Source: Ruminococcus sp.
GTDB lineage: Bacteria; Bacillota; Clostridia; Oscillospirales; Ruminococcaceae
NCBI GenBank assembly: GCA_020861185.1
Contig: JAJBSV010000002.1
Span: 248,001-312,000 of the forward strand
Length of the DNA stretch: 64,000 nucleotides
Direction: 5' to 3'
Part shown: in pieces, positions 7,295 to 17,359 of the stretch
Numbering within the stretch: position 1 is the stretch's first letter
How the letters are laid out: each line of letters starts with the position of its first letter
The notes under the pieces: model-generated
What the model saw: only the letters and a program-made list of their open reading frames with translations
Told to the model about the DNA's origin: nothing
Database searches by the model: none
Program-made: the position numbers and the translations under genes

Positions 7295-9097
7295 TTATTT
7301 CTTAATCTTCTTCCGATTAATCACAATCACACCCGCCGCCGCGAGAACCAAAATTCCGCCGACAACATAGAAGATTGTCACACCAATGCCACCGGTTTCG
7401 GGCATTTCGGAGCCCGTCTTATTTTCAACTGCGATTACAGTTGGGGCATCGGTCAAATCGTTTGCGGTTACTGTCGCAAGAGTAGTTACGCCGCTATCAG
7501 TGTAAGCACTACCCTGTACAGCAGATGTATCTGAACCCGCAATATAGAACGGGGTATCAGTAGCCGCAAGATTGTAACCGGAAGGAGCAACTATCTCATG
7601 AAGGTAGTACAAAGTTTCTGCATCCAAGCCTTCAATATTAATCTCACTGTCTGCTACGCTTGTAATTATTATTACATCGGTAGCAGTAGCACTAAATGAA
7701 TCTATGTCAGCCACAGCAACCCAACCTTTGAGCTTGTAAGTATTTGTAGCTGAATCGTAAGTAAACTCTGCAACTTTGCTATAATCGGAGTTGTAAAGGT
7801 AGAACTGAGCACCCGCCAGACCAGTCTCGCCAGATAGGGTACCACTAGCATTATTTCCACCTGTGTACTTATAGAGATTGACGGAGTAAACATAAGTCTG
7901 TGTAAGGTCAACTGTTGTATAAGATGAGTCACCATAAGAAACATAGGTTGTATTGTCATTGCTACTATCCGATGCTGTCGAATCATAAATAGTAGCAGTT
8001 GAAAGAACTTTAGCTTCGTAGGTTACAACGATGTACGAATCCTTGGTCACCGTAAAAGATGAAGTTGCTTCTGCGGCTCTAGTGGCTATCTGTGTTGTAT
8101 CAAATGTGATTTCAAAAGTGCAAGATGACCATGTACCACCTTCACTACTCGCAGTGTGAGTTGGGTTTGTATTCAACTCGTAATCGTAACCAGTCGTCTT
8201 ATTATCTGATTTAGGAATTAATTCCAGAGTATTTGTACCTGAACCACCCTCATAAAGAATAACAACGATTGAGGAAGTGGCAAGTGACAATCCATCCTCC
8301 ATAAGGTCATGAAGAACGAGGCTTGAAACCCCATAGATATTGTCAATGGTAGTCTTGAAGTAAACTGTATCACCGATAGCGGCATCGGAATCGGTATCGT
8401 CAGTTGTAGCTGTCATTGTTGATTCTTCAAAGACTTCCTTTTCCACTGAAGGAACTTCGTTCTTGTCAGTTAAACTAATCGTAGCCCCAGTCTCAGTAGT
8501 ATCAACCATCACAACAGAGCCGGTAGATGTAGTGATATAGTAGTAACCGGGTTCAGTAACTGTTGCTGTGTAAGTATAATAGGTACCATTAGCGTCAGTT
8601 TCTGAGCTTGCTGATTTTGTAAAGCTTGAAATCGTAGCAGCTGTACTGGGATTTGCTTCAAGATATGCTTCGATAGCCGCAACTAATCCGGTTATTACAA
8701 CACCAGTGCCTTCTTCGTCCGCCCAGTTACTAGCAGTCGATGTAGGATACCTATCGGTATTTTGCGTAACTGAGTATGTCTTAACTGTGCCAGTGTCAGC
8801 TACCTCAGTCAAAACAAAGTAACTGGGGGTGCTAGTACTGCTTGCATCATAATTATCTGCGCTAGTCGATAAACCTACAATAACACTATAAAAAATGTCA
8901 TCGCTGTCAATGGTATATGCGTAACCGCCAGAACCATTACTTGTAACATCGAAAATCTTGTAAGCAGAATAGCTTTCAGTTCCCGTTGTATACGACTTAA
9001 TCGAAATTGTCGTATCGTCCGCCGTCACGCTGACTGCCAAACTCATCACCATGGCAACCGCGAGGACGATTGACAAAAGTTTCTTTAACTTTTTCAT
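7295..9097 (-). CDS. LPXTG-type backbone pilin with isopeptide (D2/Cna-B) domains
   Basis: A 600-residue secreted pilin. The signal peptide (KKLKKLLSIVLAVAMVMSLAV) ends near residue 26. A fimbrial isopeptide D2-type region follows (VYFKTTIDNIYG and VLHDLMEDGLS, residues ~230-270), then a Cna-B/SpaA-like domain with the probable pilin-lysine strand VNLYKYTG and the E-box LYYLHEIVAPSGY. The end is the sorting signal MPETG (from residue ~566), a membrane segment and RKKIKK. Its place between the large tip-like protein and the class C sortase fits the usual adhesin-pilin-sortase order. Which lysine is used is inferred. Confidence 0.88.
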   Translation of the reverse strand: MKKLKKLLSIVLAVAMVMSLAVSVTADDTTISIKSYTTGTESYSAYKIFDVTSNGSGGYAYTIDSDDIFYSVIVGLSTSADNYDASSTSTPSYFVLTEVADTGTVKTYSVTQNTDRYPTSTASNWADEEGTGVVITGLVAAIEAYLEANPSTAATISSFTKSASSETDANGTYYTYTATVTEPGYYYITTSTGSVVMVDTTETGATISLTDKNEVPSVEKEVFEESTMTATTDDTDSDAAIGDTVYFKTTIDNIYGVSSLVLHDLMEDGLSLATSSIVVILYEGGSGTNTLELIPKSDNKTTGYDYELNTNPTHTASSEGGTWSSCTFEITFDTTQIATRAAEATSSFTVTKDSYIVVTYEAKVLSTATIYDSTASDSSNDNTTYVSYGDSSYTTVDLTQTYVYSVNLYKYTGGNNASGTLSGETGLAGAQFYLYNSDYSKVAEFTYDSATNTYKLKGWVAVADIDSFSATATDVIIITSVADSEINIEGLDAETLYYLHEIVAPSGYNLAATDTPFYIAGSDTSAVQGSAYTDSGVTTLATVTANDLTDAPTVIAVENKTGSEMPETGGIGVTIFYVVGGILVLAAAGVIVINRKKIKK

Positions 9098-9129
9098 TTT
9101 AAGAACTCCTTTTTAATTGGATTTATTGC

Positions 9130-9341
9130 AGTTTTCGCCCGAATCGGACGGGGCTACTGCTCCCCTTTCACTTCGCGCCCTCTCAGTCACCTGCGGTGAC
9201 AGCTCCCCCAGAGGGGGAGCCAAGATTTGCTCTTGGTGAGGGCTTGCTTCTTGCCTCTCCCTCTGGGAGAGGTGGCACGAAGTGCCAGAGAGGGCGGAAG
9301 TTCGCAAGCGAACTTCCGAAGTTTGACTTTGTCAAACTTCT
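9130..9341. repeat. Cluster of dispersed GC-rich inverted repeats
   Basis: The spacer between the large adhesin and the pilin is packed with short inverted repeats: CACCTGCGGTG, CTCCCCCAGAGGGGGAG, CTCTCCCTCTGGGAGAG, GGAAGTTCGC facing GCGAACTTCC, and GAAGTTTGAC facing GTCAAACTTC. Similar blocks occur at 50829-50879 and 62553-62605. The cluster continues into the last codons of the adhesin gene and seems to have replaced its original stop. Confidence 0.7.
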
Positions 9342-12300
9342 TCAACCATCTGGTCCGGCTCGGGTGTCCCCCTTTCTTGCTGTTCTTGGGATTACGAATT
9401 TCCGGTTCCTCACGTCCGGTAGCCTCTCGTGGGTGCCACCCGGATCCACCCCTTCGCGCAGGGGTTCCTCCACGAGACTCTTCCGTATTCGTGAAATGTT
9501 TCTGTATGCTCCCGCTCCGACGAGCGAGAGGAGTATCAGCATGATGCCGAATTCGTACATGGTTGTTGTGCCGGCTCCGCCGGTGGAGGGGAGTTCGACA
9601 GAGGAAGTATAGGTCTCATCAACCGTATTTGTAATGGTGATTTCGCCCTCGTTCACACCGTCCGCCGTGCTGTAAACAGCCGCGGTATAATCCGCCCCTT
9701 TCGCATCGGTCTCGACGAAGTAATAGTAGTAATACTGGATATAAGTGCCGCTGTCGTCGGTAGTTATAACATACTGCGGCAGGTTGGAGATGGTCTCAGA
9801 CCAGTTGCCGTTATAGAGCGTATAAGTGCCGACAAGGGTGTCTTTGGTATAGTCTCTTAGTTCGGAAGCAGAGTAGCCGTCGGTAGAGCCGCCGGTGCCG
9901 GTGCCCCCAGTAGTCGTCCAAGTTGACCATGAACCACTTGTATATGTACTCGAGTAAGTTACACCATCGTATGTAACGGCTACTGTTTCGCCGTCAACAA
10001 GTGTATGATTTATCAAATAATACAAGTAGGATGCAGTGAACGATGCAGTGAAGGTAGAAGAATTTGGACTGTAATCGGTATTCAAGCTATTATCACTTGT
10101 CCATGCATTTTCTGGGTAAACATAAATTCCATACCAACTCCATGTATAATCTGACGTGTTCGACACAATAATCGTAACATCGGTACCACTCGGCACTGTT
10201 ATACTCTTTTCTCCTCCATATATACCGTTTGCACCAAAGTAGATTGTCGAACCACTTGTTACCGTGCCTGTTCCCGTACCGCCTGATGTAGTACTCTCAG
10301 TCCACAGCGACCACGAACCATCGGAATAAGTCTTGGTGAAGGTTGTACCTTCTGAATCAGTATAGGAAAGTGTGATGCTTTCGATATTCGATAAGCTACC
10401 ACCTGTTATCTGGTACAATAGCAGAGTATCAGAACCGGTATATGCGGGAATAGTGTAAGTCTTGGTGTTTGTACCACTGGTTGCACCTATAGTAATATTG
10501 CCACAATAGCCGTAACCGTTATTGTCATAATACAAATACTCATAAGCATAATCGCCGGTATAAGAAGTAGTACCATCAGCAAAAGTAACAGTTACGGTTA
10601 CTGCCTGATTTATCGGGATATCTGTACTCAAATAAGAGGCAGAAGCAACATTACTTGCCAAAGTCGAAGTCGCCATGCTGTAAATATCGGTTTGCGCATC
10701 CCCGCCGAAATAGAGAGTCACTGTTTCGCCGAGGTCGGTGGTGGTGGCTATCTGGATTTTTTCGCCGAGGTAGTAGTAAAGGTCGACCGTGGCGGTGGCT
10801 CCCGAGGGGGCATCGGTGGTGACGCCGCTGTCGTCTACCCACTTCTTATTGACCGTAACCTCCGTCGTCGGAATCGGGGTGTTGGTGACGGTGAGGTCTT
10901 TACTGCTCGAGCCGAGGTCGATGGCGGTGGAGATGGACGAGCCGTCGTTCGAATGGGACGCCGACCAACCGCTCGGGGCGACTTCCGGATTGCTGGTGGT
11001 ATCGCTCGCCGACCACCAGAAATAGATGACGTCCTCGCCGCTGTCGGCGGCATAGTAGCCCGTGGGATAAGTCGTCTCGACAAGGCAATAGGCTTGGTTA
11101 TAGGTCAAGCCGGTCAAATCCTCCGCCGATACCGTGAACTGACCCAAGGAGTTGGTGGTGAAGGTTACCGCGGCGCCGCTATCGTCCTTAACATCTACCC
11201 ATGTAGAACTGGTGCTGTCATACTCCTGCAAAGTATAAGTCGCACCGGCAAGACGGGTGGTCGAATGCTCCGAGGAGACCTTTGTAATCGTCAAAGTCGT
11301 CGAAGCTGTCGAGGCAGTATTCTTGGCATACGTCGAGCCGGAATAAGTTGAGAGGTCGACGGTGTAGGCAGTGCCAAGAATAGAAGCAAGAGTTTCGTTT
11401 AAAGCGGTATAGGCATCATTAGCATCCTGATCAGTAACTTTATCATTTGCATCCTTACCATCATCCGTCCAATAGAAGTAGTATTTAGTTGAAGTGTCTG
11501 TGCTATAGCCATCAGGGGCTTCAGACTCCACGAGATAGTAAAGAGTATTCTTTTCAAAATCGTAGGTCGAGCTTGTGACTGTAAGAGTGCCGTTTTCGTC
11601 GGTGGTTAATGTCACACCAGTTGATGTGTCGTTTGTACCGTCAACGTACTTATAAATAGTAAACTCTGCTCCTGAAAGCGTCGTTGTCATGCTTGTTGAA
11701 TCTACTTTTGTCAACGTGAAAACATTGCCGCTCGACGCCGTGCCTGTGACTTTTGACTCTACATAGGTTTCTTGTACTCTCTTTGATACCTTGGTCTCTC
11801 CGCTTATTGAAACAGTATTGGTTAAGTCGCCCGGGGTACTTATTCCGCTCTGCTGATAGAGCCATTCCCAAGAATAACTGTATTCCACATAGATTGCCGT
11901 TGAATCGGGAATCGTTGCGGAGATTGTATGATAAACAGCTACCCATTTACTATCGGTGCTTTGTTCGTATGTTTCGTCATACGTCCACGCAATATCAAGA
12001 AGGCTCTTATAGTAGACTTTTCCGCCCGATTCATATAGGTCGGAATCGGTGTAATCGGTAAGATTCACCGTTGTCGTTCCAACAGTATAATAGTATCCGC
12101 TAGAACTATCACCTGAAAGCTCTATAAGCTCATAGAAATTAACTGAGCTTGTTATCAGCTCGACAATCGCTCCCCAAGTATATCCGCCATAATCATATGC
12201 CGCTCTCAGTACATCCTCAAAATCGAGCGTATCAGAGCCTTTAGCAAGGTCATCGGCACCGAGGTTGACGACGACATAGTAGTTGAGGTAATTATTAATG

Positions 12301-15300
12301 CTGTCGTAAGTATAATCTTTGATAACCTCATCGTTTTTTTCCGCCGTATACTCATAGGTTACCTTCTGGGTCTGGGTTACTGTTTCAGGAGTACCATCGC
12401 CAATCGTAACAGTAGCACTATTAGTAAAGCTATCCCAAGCAATCGTGGTGGTTGTACTACCCGACGCTATAGCTTTTAATAATGCGTCCACCTCATCATC
12501 AAAATCAGCTATTTCACAAGTATATGTGACGATGATATAGCTACCGGGAGATGTGATATAACTGCCGTAAGTACTATACGGAATAGTTATTGTTACGTCC
12601 TGACCGCTTACAGAAGGCGTAACGTCGAGTGTCGTTGAACCACATGTAACTGTGGCAGATACAAAGTTTATCGTACTCGGGGTTGTCGGCAGAGTATCGA
12701 CAATCGTTATATCGCCGGTAGTGCCTTCTGCGACGTAAACATACACCTTCCAAGTAACCGTGCCGTCGGTGGTTTCACGGGTGCTGTCGGCGGTTGAGCC
12801 TTTTCCGCCGGTTTTGTAGACATTGATATATTCGGTATAGCTTGCGGCGGCGGAGAGGCTTCCTGTCGTGATGTTATTCCAATAGGTGCGCTCGGTTGTA
12901 ACGCTCGAAATGTCGGCAGTGGTGGAATATGTGAGGGTCATCGTGCCGGGAATTTCAACGTCAGTAATAAACGTGATTTTATAGGCTGTGAAGATATGTT
13001 TGCCGTATGTTGCATCGTCCTTTAAAGTATCATAATCAACCCACGCGCCGATTGTTGCGTCATAAGCGGAGAAGGTGTAAGCATCTGCATCAACAGTTTT
13101 GCCGCCAATAGAAATGTCTCCGGCAAACAATGCAATAATCTGAGCATAAGTGAACCACTGATGCGTTGTTCCCGCATTGACATAGTTCCACACATCGCCA
13201 CTGCCCGTGCCGAGATAGTCATAGATTACGGTGTCAGCCGCAATGCCGCCCTCCGGAACGGTGAAAATAGAAGTCCAAGTCAAAATGCGAGTGCCATTAG
13301 TAGCAGTTCCTGCTGAGACAGACTTCGTCAAATCACCAATCAAATCGTTATCTTTAACGGTAACAGTAGCGGTCTTATCGGTGACTTTTTCTTCTTCATC
13401 ATCCGTAACGGAAACAGTATTACTGTAAGTCTTGCTTGTACCGAGAGTCGAAGAGCCTACCGTTTGGGTGCAGGTTATGGTGTAGGTGTTGGTGTTGGTG
13501 GCATCACTATCGCCGTCGGTAGTTGTGCCAAGGAACTTAATGCCTGTTACCTTATCGTCACTGTCTTTGACGTATTCCCAATCCGAAGAATCACCGCTTA
13601 CTTGCAAAGTATTATTTGTGTAAGCATCTGCAAAAGCATCGTCGGTGAAAGTATAACCGGCAATATCGGCGTTGTATGGGTTGACGGTGATTGTCCATGT
13701 TATAGTTCCATTCGAGTAAGTGCCGGATTTGCTCACGACTGAGGTGTTGACATATTTGGTGTTGGTGACTTCCGCCTCGATGTCCTTGTCCTCAACCTCG
13801 GCATTGGCAATGTTCGTTAATGTCGCAGAGATTTCGGTGGACTCATTGTCGAAATAGATAGTGTAGGTTATGACATAGATCCCGCCCGCACCAAGTTCTT
13901 TCAGAGTCACGGTGAAGCTTTCGGCAGAGGTCAAAGTGGCGGTGTAATAGGTGGAATTGCCGGTTACATCTTCACCATTGAGAGTAACAGAGACTATGGA
14001 TACATCCTTGGTAGTCAAGCCGGTAGCGGCGAGAAGGTCGGTCAAAGTGATATCCCCGCCTGTGCCCTTGGTCGAGGACACAGTGACGGTGTAGGTTACA
14101 GAGTTGGTTGTAAAATCATAAGAGGCGGAAGTCTTTTTGACATTGACGTCGGCATCATAAGTTGCATTACCGTCAGACTCGATGTCTTCGGAGGTAATTT
14201 CGATAGTGAATTCTGTTTCATCGGTATATGTTATTGTTATCGGCACATCGGTTGAACTGTTAGCATAGACAGCTTCAAAAGAAACATAACCGGTGGTGAC
14301 AGAGGTTTCTTCTGTAACGTCAAAGGTAATTATAACATAGTAAATGCCATCGTCGCCCTTAACAAAAGTCATAGTAAAGTCAGGTGAACTGTCCTTAGCA
14401 TCAATAGCTGTGTTCAAGTCTACATTCGGAACAACGCCCTCAGGAAGAGCTACGGCATATGTTGTGGGATAGGAACCGCCTACCGTAAGAGAGCTAAAGT
14501 TCAGAATCAATGGAACATAGATAGCATCACTGTCCGAATCGTAGTATGATGTGCCATTCTCAGACATTGAAGTTGTCGCATAGTAAACAAGATTTGGATA
14601 TGAAGTACCATCAATAGTTACAGTAGTACTTGTCTGCGTCTCCTCCACCGTCATAATCCCATGCGGGTCATACCCGACGGTTTCGACGAAGTAATAATAG
14701 ACCTCGTCCGTCAAGGCATCTATATTGTCATACTCCTCGGCGGTGAGGGTCAGGGTGCCGGCGTCTTCTTCGGCGTAAATCTGCTCCCAGACCGACATCA
14801 GGGCGTTCCAAACAGTCGCGGCGGTGGAAGTGTCGCCTGCGGTCAGGGTCATGGCATAGTCGTAAAGCTCGGTCACTTGTGTGACGTAGTCGGTGGAGGC
14901 AGTGGCGGTCAGAAGAACGGTCTCCTCTTCGGTTTCTTCAGTTTCTTCTGCTTCCTCGGTCTCGGTTTCGTCGACGGTAACCTCTTCCGCAACCTCCTCG
15001 GCTAATTCTTCGGAGTCGGTCTCTTCGGCAATGACTTCTTCGCCCGCCTCGGCGACATCGGTCGCGTTGACATAGGTCACGTTGACATAGGTCACGTTGG
15101 CATACCCAAGTACCACGGGAGTAATCTCGGTTTCTGAGCCTGCGGAAAGAGCGATGATTTCGTTTTGGGTGACGGTTTCGGTCGCCGTGCTGTAGGTGAC
15201 AAGCGCGACGGTATCGGTCGAATCGCCTTCACTGTCGGTGACGGTGTAGTTGCCCTGGATTACTGTGATAGTTTGCGCTGTTTCGTCAACAGATACGACT

Positions 15301-16184
15301 ACAGCCGTGACATTAGCTCTGCCGTCGGCGTCGGTGTCGATGAAGGCGACGTCGCCGGTTGACGGGGCATAGCTGTCCGCAGTCTGATAGTATCCAAGTG
15401 ACGACAAATCGACCGACCAAGCATATGCGCCGGCACTATATGTGAATTCTTCGGCAATTCCCGCATAATCAAGACAGAACGCGACGAACATCGAATCCCA
15501 GTCGGAGTATTCGCTTCCGTAGTACAAACCGCCGTACCATGCACCATAGCGGGTATAGCCCATATGAGTAATGCCGTCCTCGGCGAGGGTGTAGTTGGCT
15601 GTTGACTCGGTATACCCAATCTGCGAATATGCGATATTGACGATATCGGTTCGTAAATCTCCCGTAAGCTCGGGCAAAGTCGCCTCCCAGACGGTCGCAT
15701 CTTCAACGTCGGCTTTGAGGTCGACGAGGCAGTCGGTCGTGTGGGTGTGCTCCTCTAACTCACAAACGAGAGTTTTCTCATAACATTCGTCAGTGTGAGT
15801 GTGTCCATCTGATTCTTCAAGCTCGCAAATCAAAACTTTCTGTGTTTCATAGCAAGCTTCGGTATGAGTGTGCTCCTCGGATTCTTCCAGTTCACAGATA
15901 AGAACCTGCTGTTCTTCATAACACTCGTCAGTATGAGCATGACCTTCCGACTCTTCCAGCTCACAAATCAAAGTATATTCGTAGCAATCATCGGTGTGGA
16001 CATGCTCTTCATAACCGCAATAGGTCTCGTTGGTTATAGTGATACCGTCCAGGCGCAACTGCCAGTATACAGTGAGAGACACAACAATCGCCAAAACAAG
16101 CAAGACAGACCCAAGCACTCTTCGACTATGTCGATCGTGCCTGAATCTATCTATGTAGATTAGCATCGTGTTTCTCATACTCAT
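9342..16184 (-). CDS. Giant LPXTG surface protein with Cys/His repeats, degenerate CHAP and Cna-B domains (probable pilus tip/adhesin)
   Basis: A 2,280-residue cell-wall protein. An N-terminal membrane/signal segment (residues ~25-40) is followed by five tandem Cys/His repeats (about residues 55-150). Next comes a CHAP-like domain (~175-330) in which the expected catalytic Cys is Asp230 and the expected His is Asn291. Long Thr/Ser-rich beta domains, three Cna-B/SpaA-like domains (from ~1488, ~1628 and ~1773) and the sorting motif LPSTG (~2197) with a membrane helix follow. The last ~50 residues are translated dispersed repeat. ATG 16184 has GGAAGG upstream; GTG 16196 and ATG 16178 are alternatives. 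First gene of the pilus operon. Confidence 0.88.
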   Translation of the reverse strand: MSMRNTMLIYIDRFRHDRHSRRVLGSVLLVLAIVVSLTVYWQLRLDGITITNETYCGYEEHVHTDDCYEYTLICELEESEGHAHTDECYEEQQVLICELEESEEHTHTEACYETQKVLICELEESDGHTHTDECYEKTLVCELEEHTHTTDCLVDLKADVEDATVWEATLPELTGDLRTDIVNIAYSQIGYTESTANYTLAEDGITHMGYTRYGAWYGGLYYGSEYSDWDSMFVAFCLDYAGIAEEFTYSAGAYAWSVDLSSLGYYQTADSYAPSTGDVAFIDTDADGRANVTAVVVSVDETAQTITVIQGNYTVTDSEGDSTDTVALVTYSTATETVTQNEIIALSAGSETEITPVVLGYANVTYVNVTYVNATDVAEAGEEVIAEETDSEELAEEVAEEVTVDETETEEAEETEETEEETVLLTATASTDYVTQVTELYDYAMTLTAGDTSTAATVWNALMSVWEQIYAEEDAGTLTLTAEEYDNIDALTDEVYYYFVETVGYDPHGIMTVEETQTSTTVTIDGTSYPNLVYYATTSMSENGTSYYDSDSDAIYVPLILNFSSLTVGGSYPTTYAVALPEGVVPNVDLNTAIDAKDSSPDFTMTFVKGDDGIYYVIITFDVTEETSVTTGYVSFEAVYANSSTDVPITITYTDETEFTIEITSEDIESDGNATYDADVNVKKTSASYDFTTNSVTYTVTVSSTKGTGGDITLTDLLAATGLTTKDVSIVSVTLNGEDVTGNSTYYTATLTSAESFTVTLKELGAGGIYVITYTIYFDNESTEISATLTNIANAEVEDKDIEAEVTNTKYVNTSVVSKSGTYSNGTITWTITVNPYNADIAGYTFTDDAFADAYTNNTLQVSGDSSDWEYVKDSDDKVTGIKFLGTTTDGDSDATNTNTYTITCTQTVGSSTLGTSKTYSNTVSVTDDEEEKVTDKTATVTVKDNDLIGDLTKSVSAGTATNGTRILTWTSIFTVPEGGIAADTVIYDYLGTGSGDVWNYVNAGTTHQWFTYAQIIALFAGDISIGGKTVDADAYTFSAYDATIGAWVDYDTLKDDATYGKHIFTAYKITFITDVEIPGTMTLTYSTTADISSVTTERTYWNNITTGSLSAAASYTEYINVYKTGGKGSTADSTRETTDGTVTWKVYVYVAEGTTGDITIVDTLPTTPSTINFVSATVTCGSTTLDVTPSVSGQDVTITIPYSTYGSYITSPGSYIIVTYTCEIADFDDEVDALLKAIASGSTTTTIAWDSFTNSATVTIGDGTPETVTQTQKVTYEYTAEKNDEVIKDYTYDSINNYLNYYVVVNLGADDLAKGSDTLDFEDVLRAAYDYGGYTWGAIVELITSSVNFYELIELSGDSSSGYYYTVGTTTVNLTDYTDSDLYESGGKVYYKSLLDIAWTYDETYEQSTDSKWVAVYHTISATIPDSTAIYVEYSYSWEWLYQQSGISTPGDLTNTVSISGETKVSKRVQETYVESKVTGTASSGNVFTLTKVDSTSMTTTLSGAEFTIYKYVDGTNDTSTGVTLTTDENGTLTVTSSTYDFEKNTLYYLVESEAPDGYSTDTSTKYYFYWTDDGKDANDKVTDQDANDAYTALNETLASILGTAYTVDLSTYSGSTYAKNTASTASTTLTITKVSSEHSTTRLAGATYTLQEYDSTSSTWVDVKDDSGAAVTFTTNSLGQFTVSAEDLTGLTYNQAYCLVETTYPTGYYAADSGEDVIYFWWSASDTTSNPEVAPSGWSASHSNDGSSISTAIDLGSSSKDLTVTNTPIPTTEVTVNKKWVDDSGVTTDAPSGATATVDLYYYLGEKIQIATTTDLGETVTLYFGGDAQTDIYSMATSTLASNVASASYLSTDIPINQAVTVTVTFADGTTSYTGDYAYEYLYYDNNGYGYCGNITIGATSGTNTKTYTIPAYTGSDTLLLYQITGGSLSNIESITLSYTDSEGTTFTKTYSDGSWSLWTESTTSGGTGTGTVTSGSTIYFGANGIYGGEKSITVPSGTDVTIIVSNTSDYTWSWYGIYVYPENAWTSDNSLNTDYSPNSSTFTASFTASYLYYLINHTLVDGETVAVTYDGVTYSSTYTSGSWSTWTTTGGTGTGGSTDGYSASELRDYTKDTLVGTYTLYNGNWSETISNLPQYVITTDDSGTYIQYYYYYFVETDAKGADYTAAVYSTADGVNEGEITITNTVDETYTSSVELPSTGGAGTTTMYEFGIMLILLSLVGAGAYRNISRIRKSLVEEPLREGVDPGGTHERLPDVRNRKFVIPRTARKGDTRAGPDG

Positions 16185-16317
16185 CGCGCCTTCCACACTC
16201 GATTGGTACTACCTAACGTAATAATGGTGAGTCTTACATCTTCATAATATGTCACGTCAAGAAAATTTAGCCAGTTACAGCACAATTTTTTTAACCTTGT
16301 GTTCATTTACTCTTGTT

Positions 16318-16346
16318 ATTATATCACAATATGCGGATTAATGCAA
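16318..16346 (-). promoter_or_regulatory. Sigma-A type promoter of the pilus operon
   Basis: On the minus strand the -35 is TTGCAT (16346-16341) and the -10 is TATAAT (16323-16318), with a 17-bp spacer. It lies about 135 bases before the adhesin start, leaving a 5' leader in which I see no known riboswitch. Confidence 0.8.
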
Positions 16347-16370
16347 GTGCAAAATGAAGGAAATCGGAGT

Positions 16371-17303
16371 TTAGTTCTTTCCCAACGACTTTGCCTCGGC
16401 AATGAGCTTATGGCGGTTGGTGATGCCTTTATAAATAAGGCGGTAGATAACGCCGACAGGCAGGAGAAATTTGTGGCGATAGAAGAACGGGTAATTATCT
16501 TTGAACACGCTCAGGTCGGGAAAAATTCGGTGCCACACATACTTAAGCTTTGTCCGAAAAGTGACTTCCCTGCCCGACTCCATGGTTTGCAGTTTACTTT
16601 GGACGTTGTTTTGAACCGTCCCATAGGTGCCGGAGCTTGAGAAGCCGAAGAGCATTCGCGATTCGCCGTCGCTAAGGGTAGTTTTCAAGAAGCGCTCGGG
16701 GTCTTCGAAAATCTTTTGGCTGAGGGTGAGGGTTTCCTCCTCAAAATCAGAAATACCGAGCTTCCGGAGCTCTCCACGAATATAGTCCCAATTCATGCCG
16801 TCGCCCTTCGCTTTGTTATAAACATAGCAATCGAGCAGAGAACGCAAGCCGGTGCCGCCCGCTCGGTGGTGCTTGCAGGAATGGGCGGTGAAATAAACAT
16901 AAAAATCCTCGTCGCTGAGATGATAGCCGAAGCTGTTATCTTCGTCGGAAATTGCCCGACTCCAAATATCCTCGTAGTACTTCTGCCAGGAAGGGTCTTG
17001 CTGACTGCCGAACAGCGAGATGTGCATTTCGAAGTTATAGACCGGCATTTTGTGATAGGCGTCGTGGTTGCCCTGCTTGTAGCTTTCGGCACGGTAGCCG
17101 CGACTGAGAAACCAGTCGTGAACATCACTTCTGCAAGAGACATCAAACAAAATATCGTTATCCGCCATCTGGCGCATTTCGGGATTCGGGTACAAATCCT
17201 TCAGAATAATGCCCTTGAGAGGCATGTGCCAAATTCCGGATTCCTCTAAACATATTTTGTTGATGCCGATGTCAATAGTTTTGGTGAATGTGATGAAGGG
17301 CAT
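16371..17303 (-). CDS. Uncharacterised nucleotidyltransferase-family protein (PF14907-like), N-terminally short
   Basis: A 310-residue protein whose N-half matches the NTP_transf_5 family: MPLKGIILKDLYPNPEMR followed by the acidic DNDILF motif that would bind metal and nucleotide. The usual ~60-90 residue helical segment before this motif is missing; a TGA stands immediately upstream of the ATG, and the DNA before it is a hairpin-rich repeat. It may be a 5'-truncated gene or a short family member. The substrate is unknown; relatives often lie near sugar or capsule genes, but no such neighbour touches it here. It stands alone, divergent from the exporter operon at 17667. Confidence 0.65.
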   Translation of the reverse strand: MPFITFTKTIDIGINKICLEESGIWHMPLKGIILKDLYPNPEMRQMADNDILFDVSCRSDVHDWFLSRGYRAESYKQGNHDAYHKMPVYNFEMHISLFGSQQDPSWQKYYEDIWSRAISDEDNSFGYHLSDEDFYVYFTAHSCKHHRAGGTGLRSLLDCYVYNKAKGDGMNWDYIRGELRKLGISDFEEETLTLSQKIFEDPERFLKTTLSDGESRMLFGFSSSGTYGTVQNNVQSKLQTMESGREVTFRTKLKYVWHRIFPDLSVFKDNYPFFYRHKFLLPVGVIYRLIYKGITNRHKLIAEAKSLGKN

Positions 17304-17359
17304 ATTTCAGCAACAGATTGATTCAATGGGAAAATGCTATTCCGAAGAATGGGGTCAAT

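Noticed and set aside
15728-16020. Tandem Cys/His repeats as a CRISPR array or DNA satellite
   Set aside because: The repeats are at protein level with diverged codons, in frame within a large gene; no cas genes are present.
10692-16163. Several 60-219 codon plus-strand open frames opposite the giant adhesin
   Set aside because: Low-complexity shadows of the Thr/Ser/Val-rich coding strand; none has a recognisable domain.
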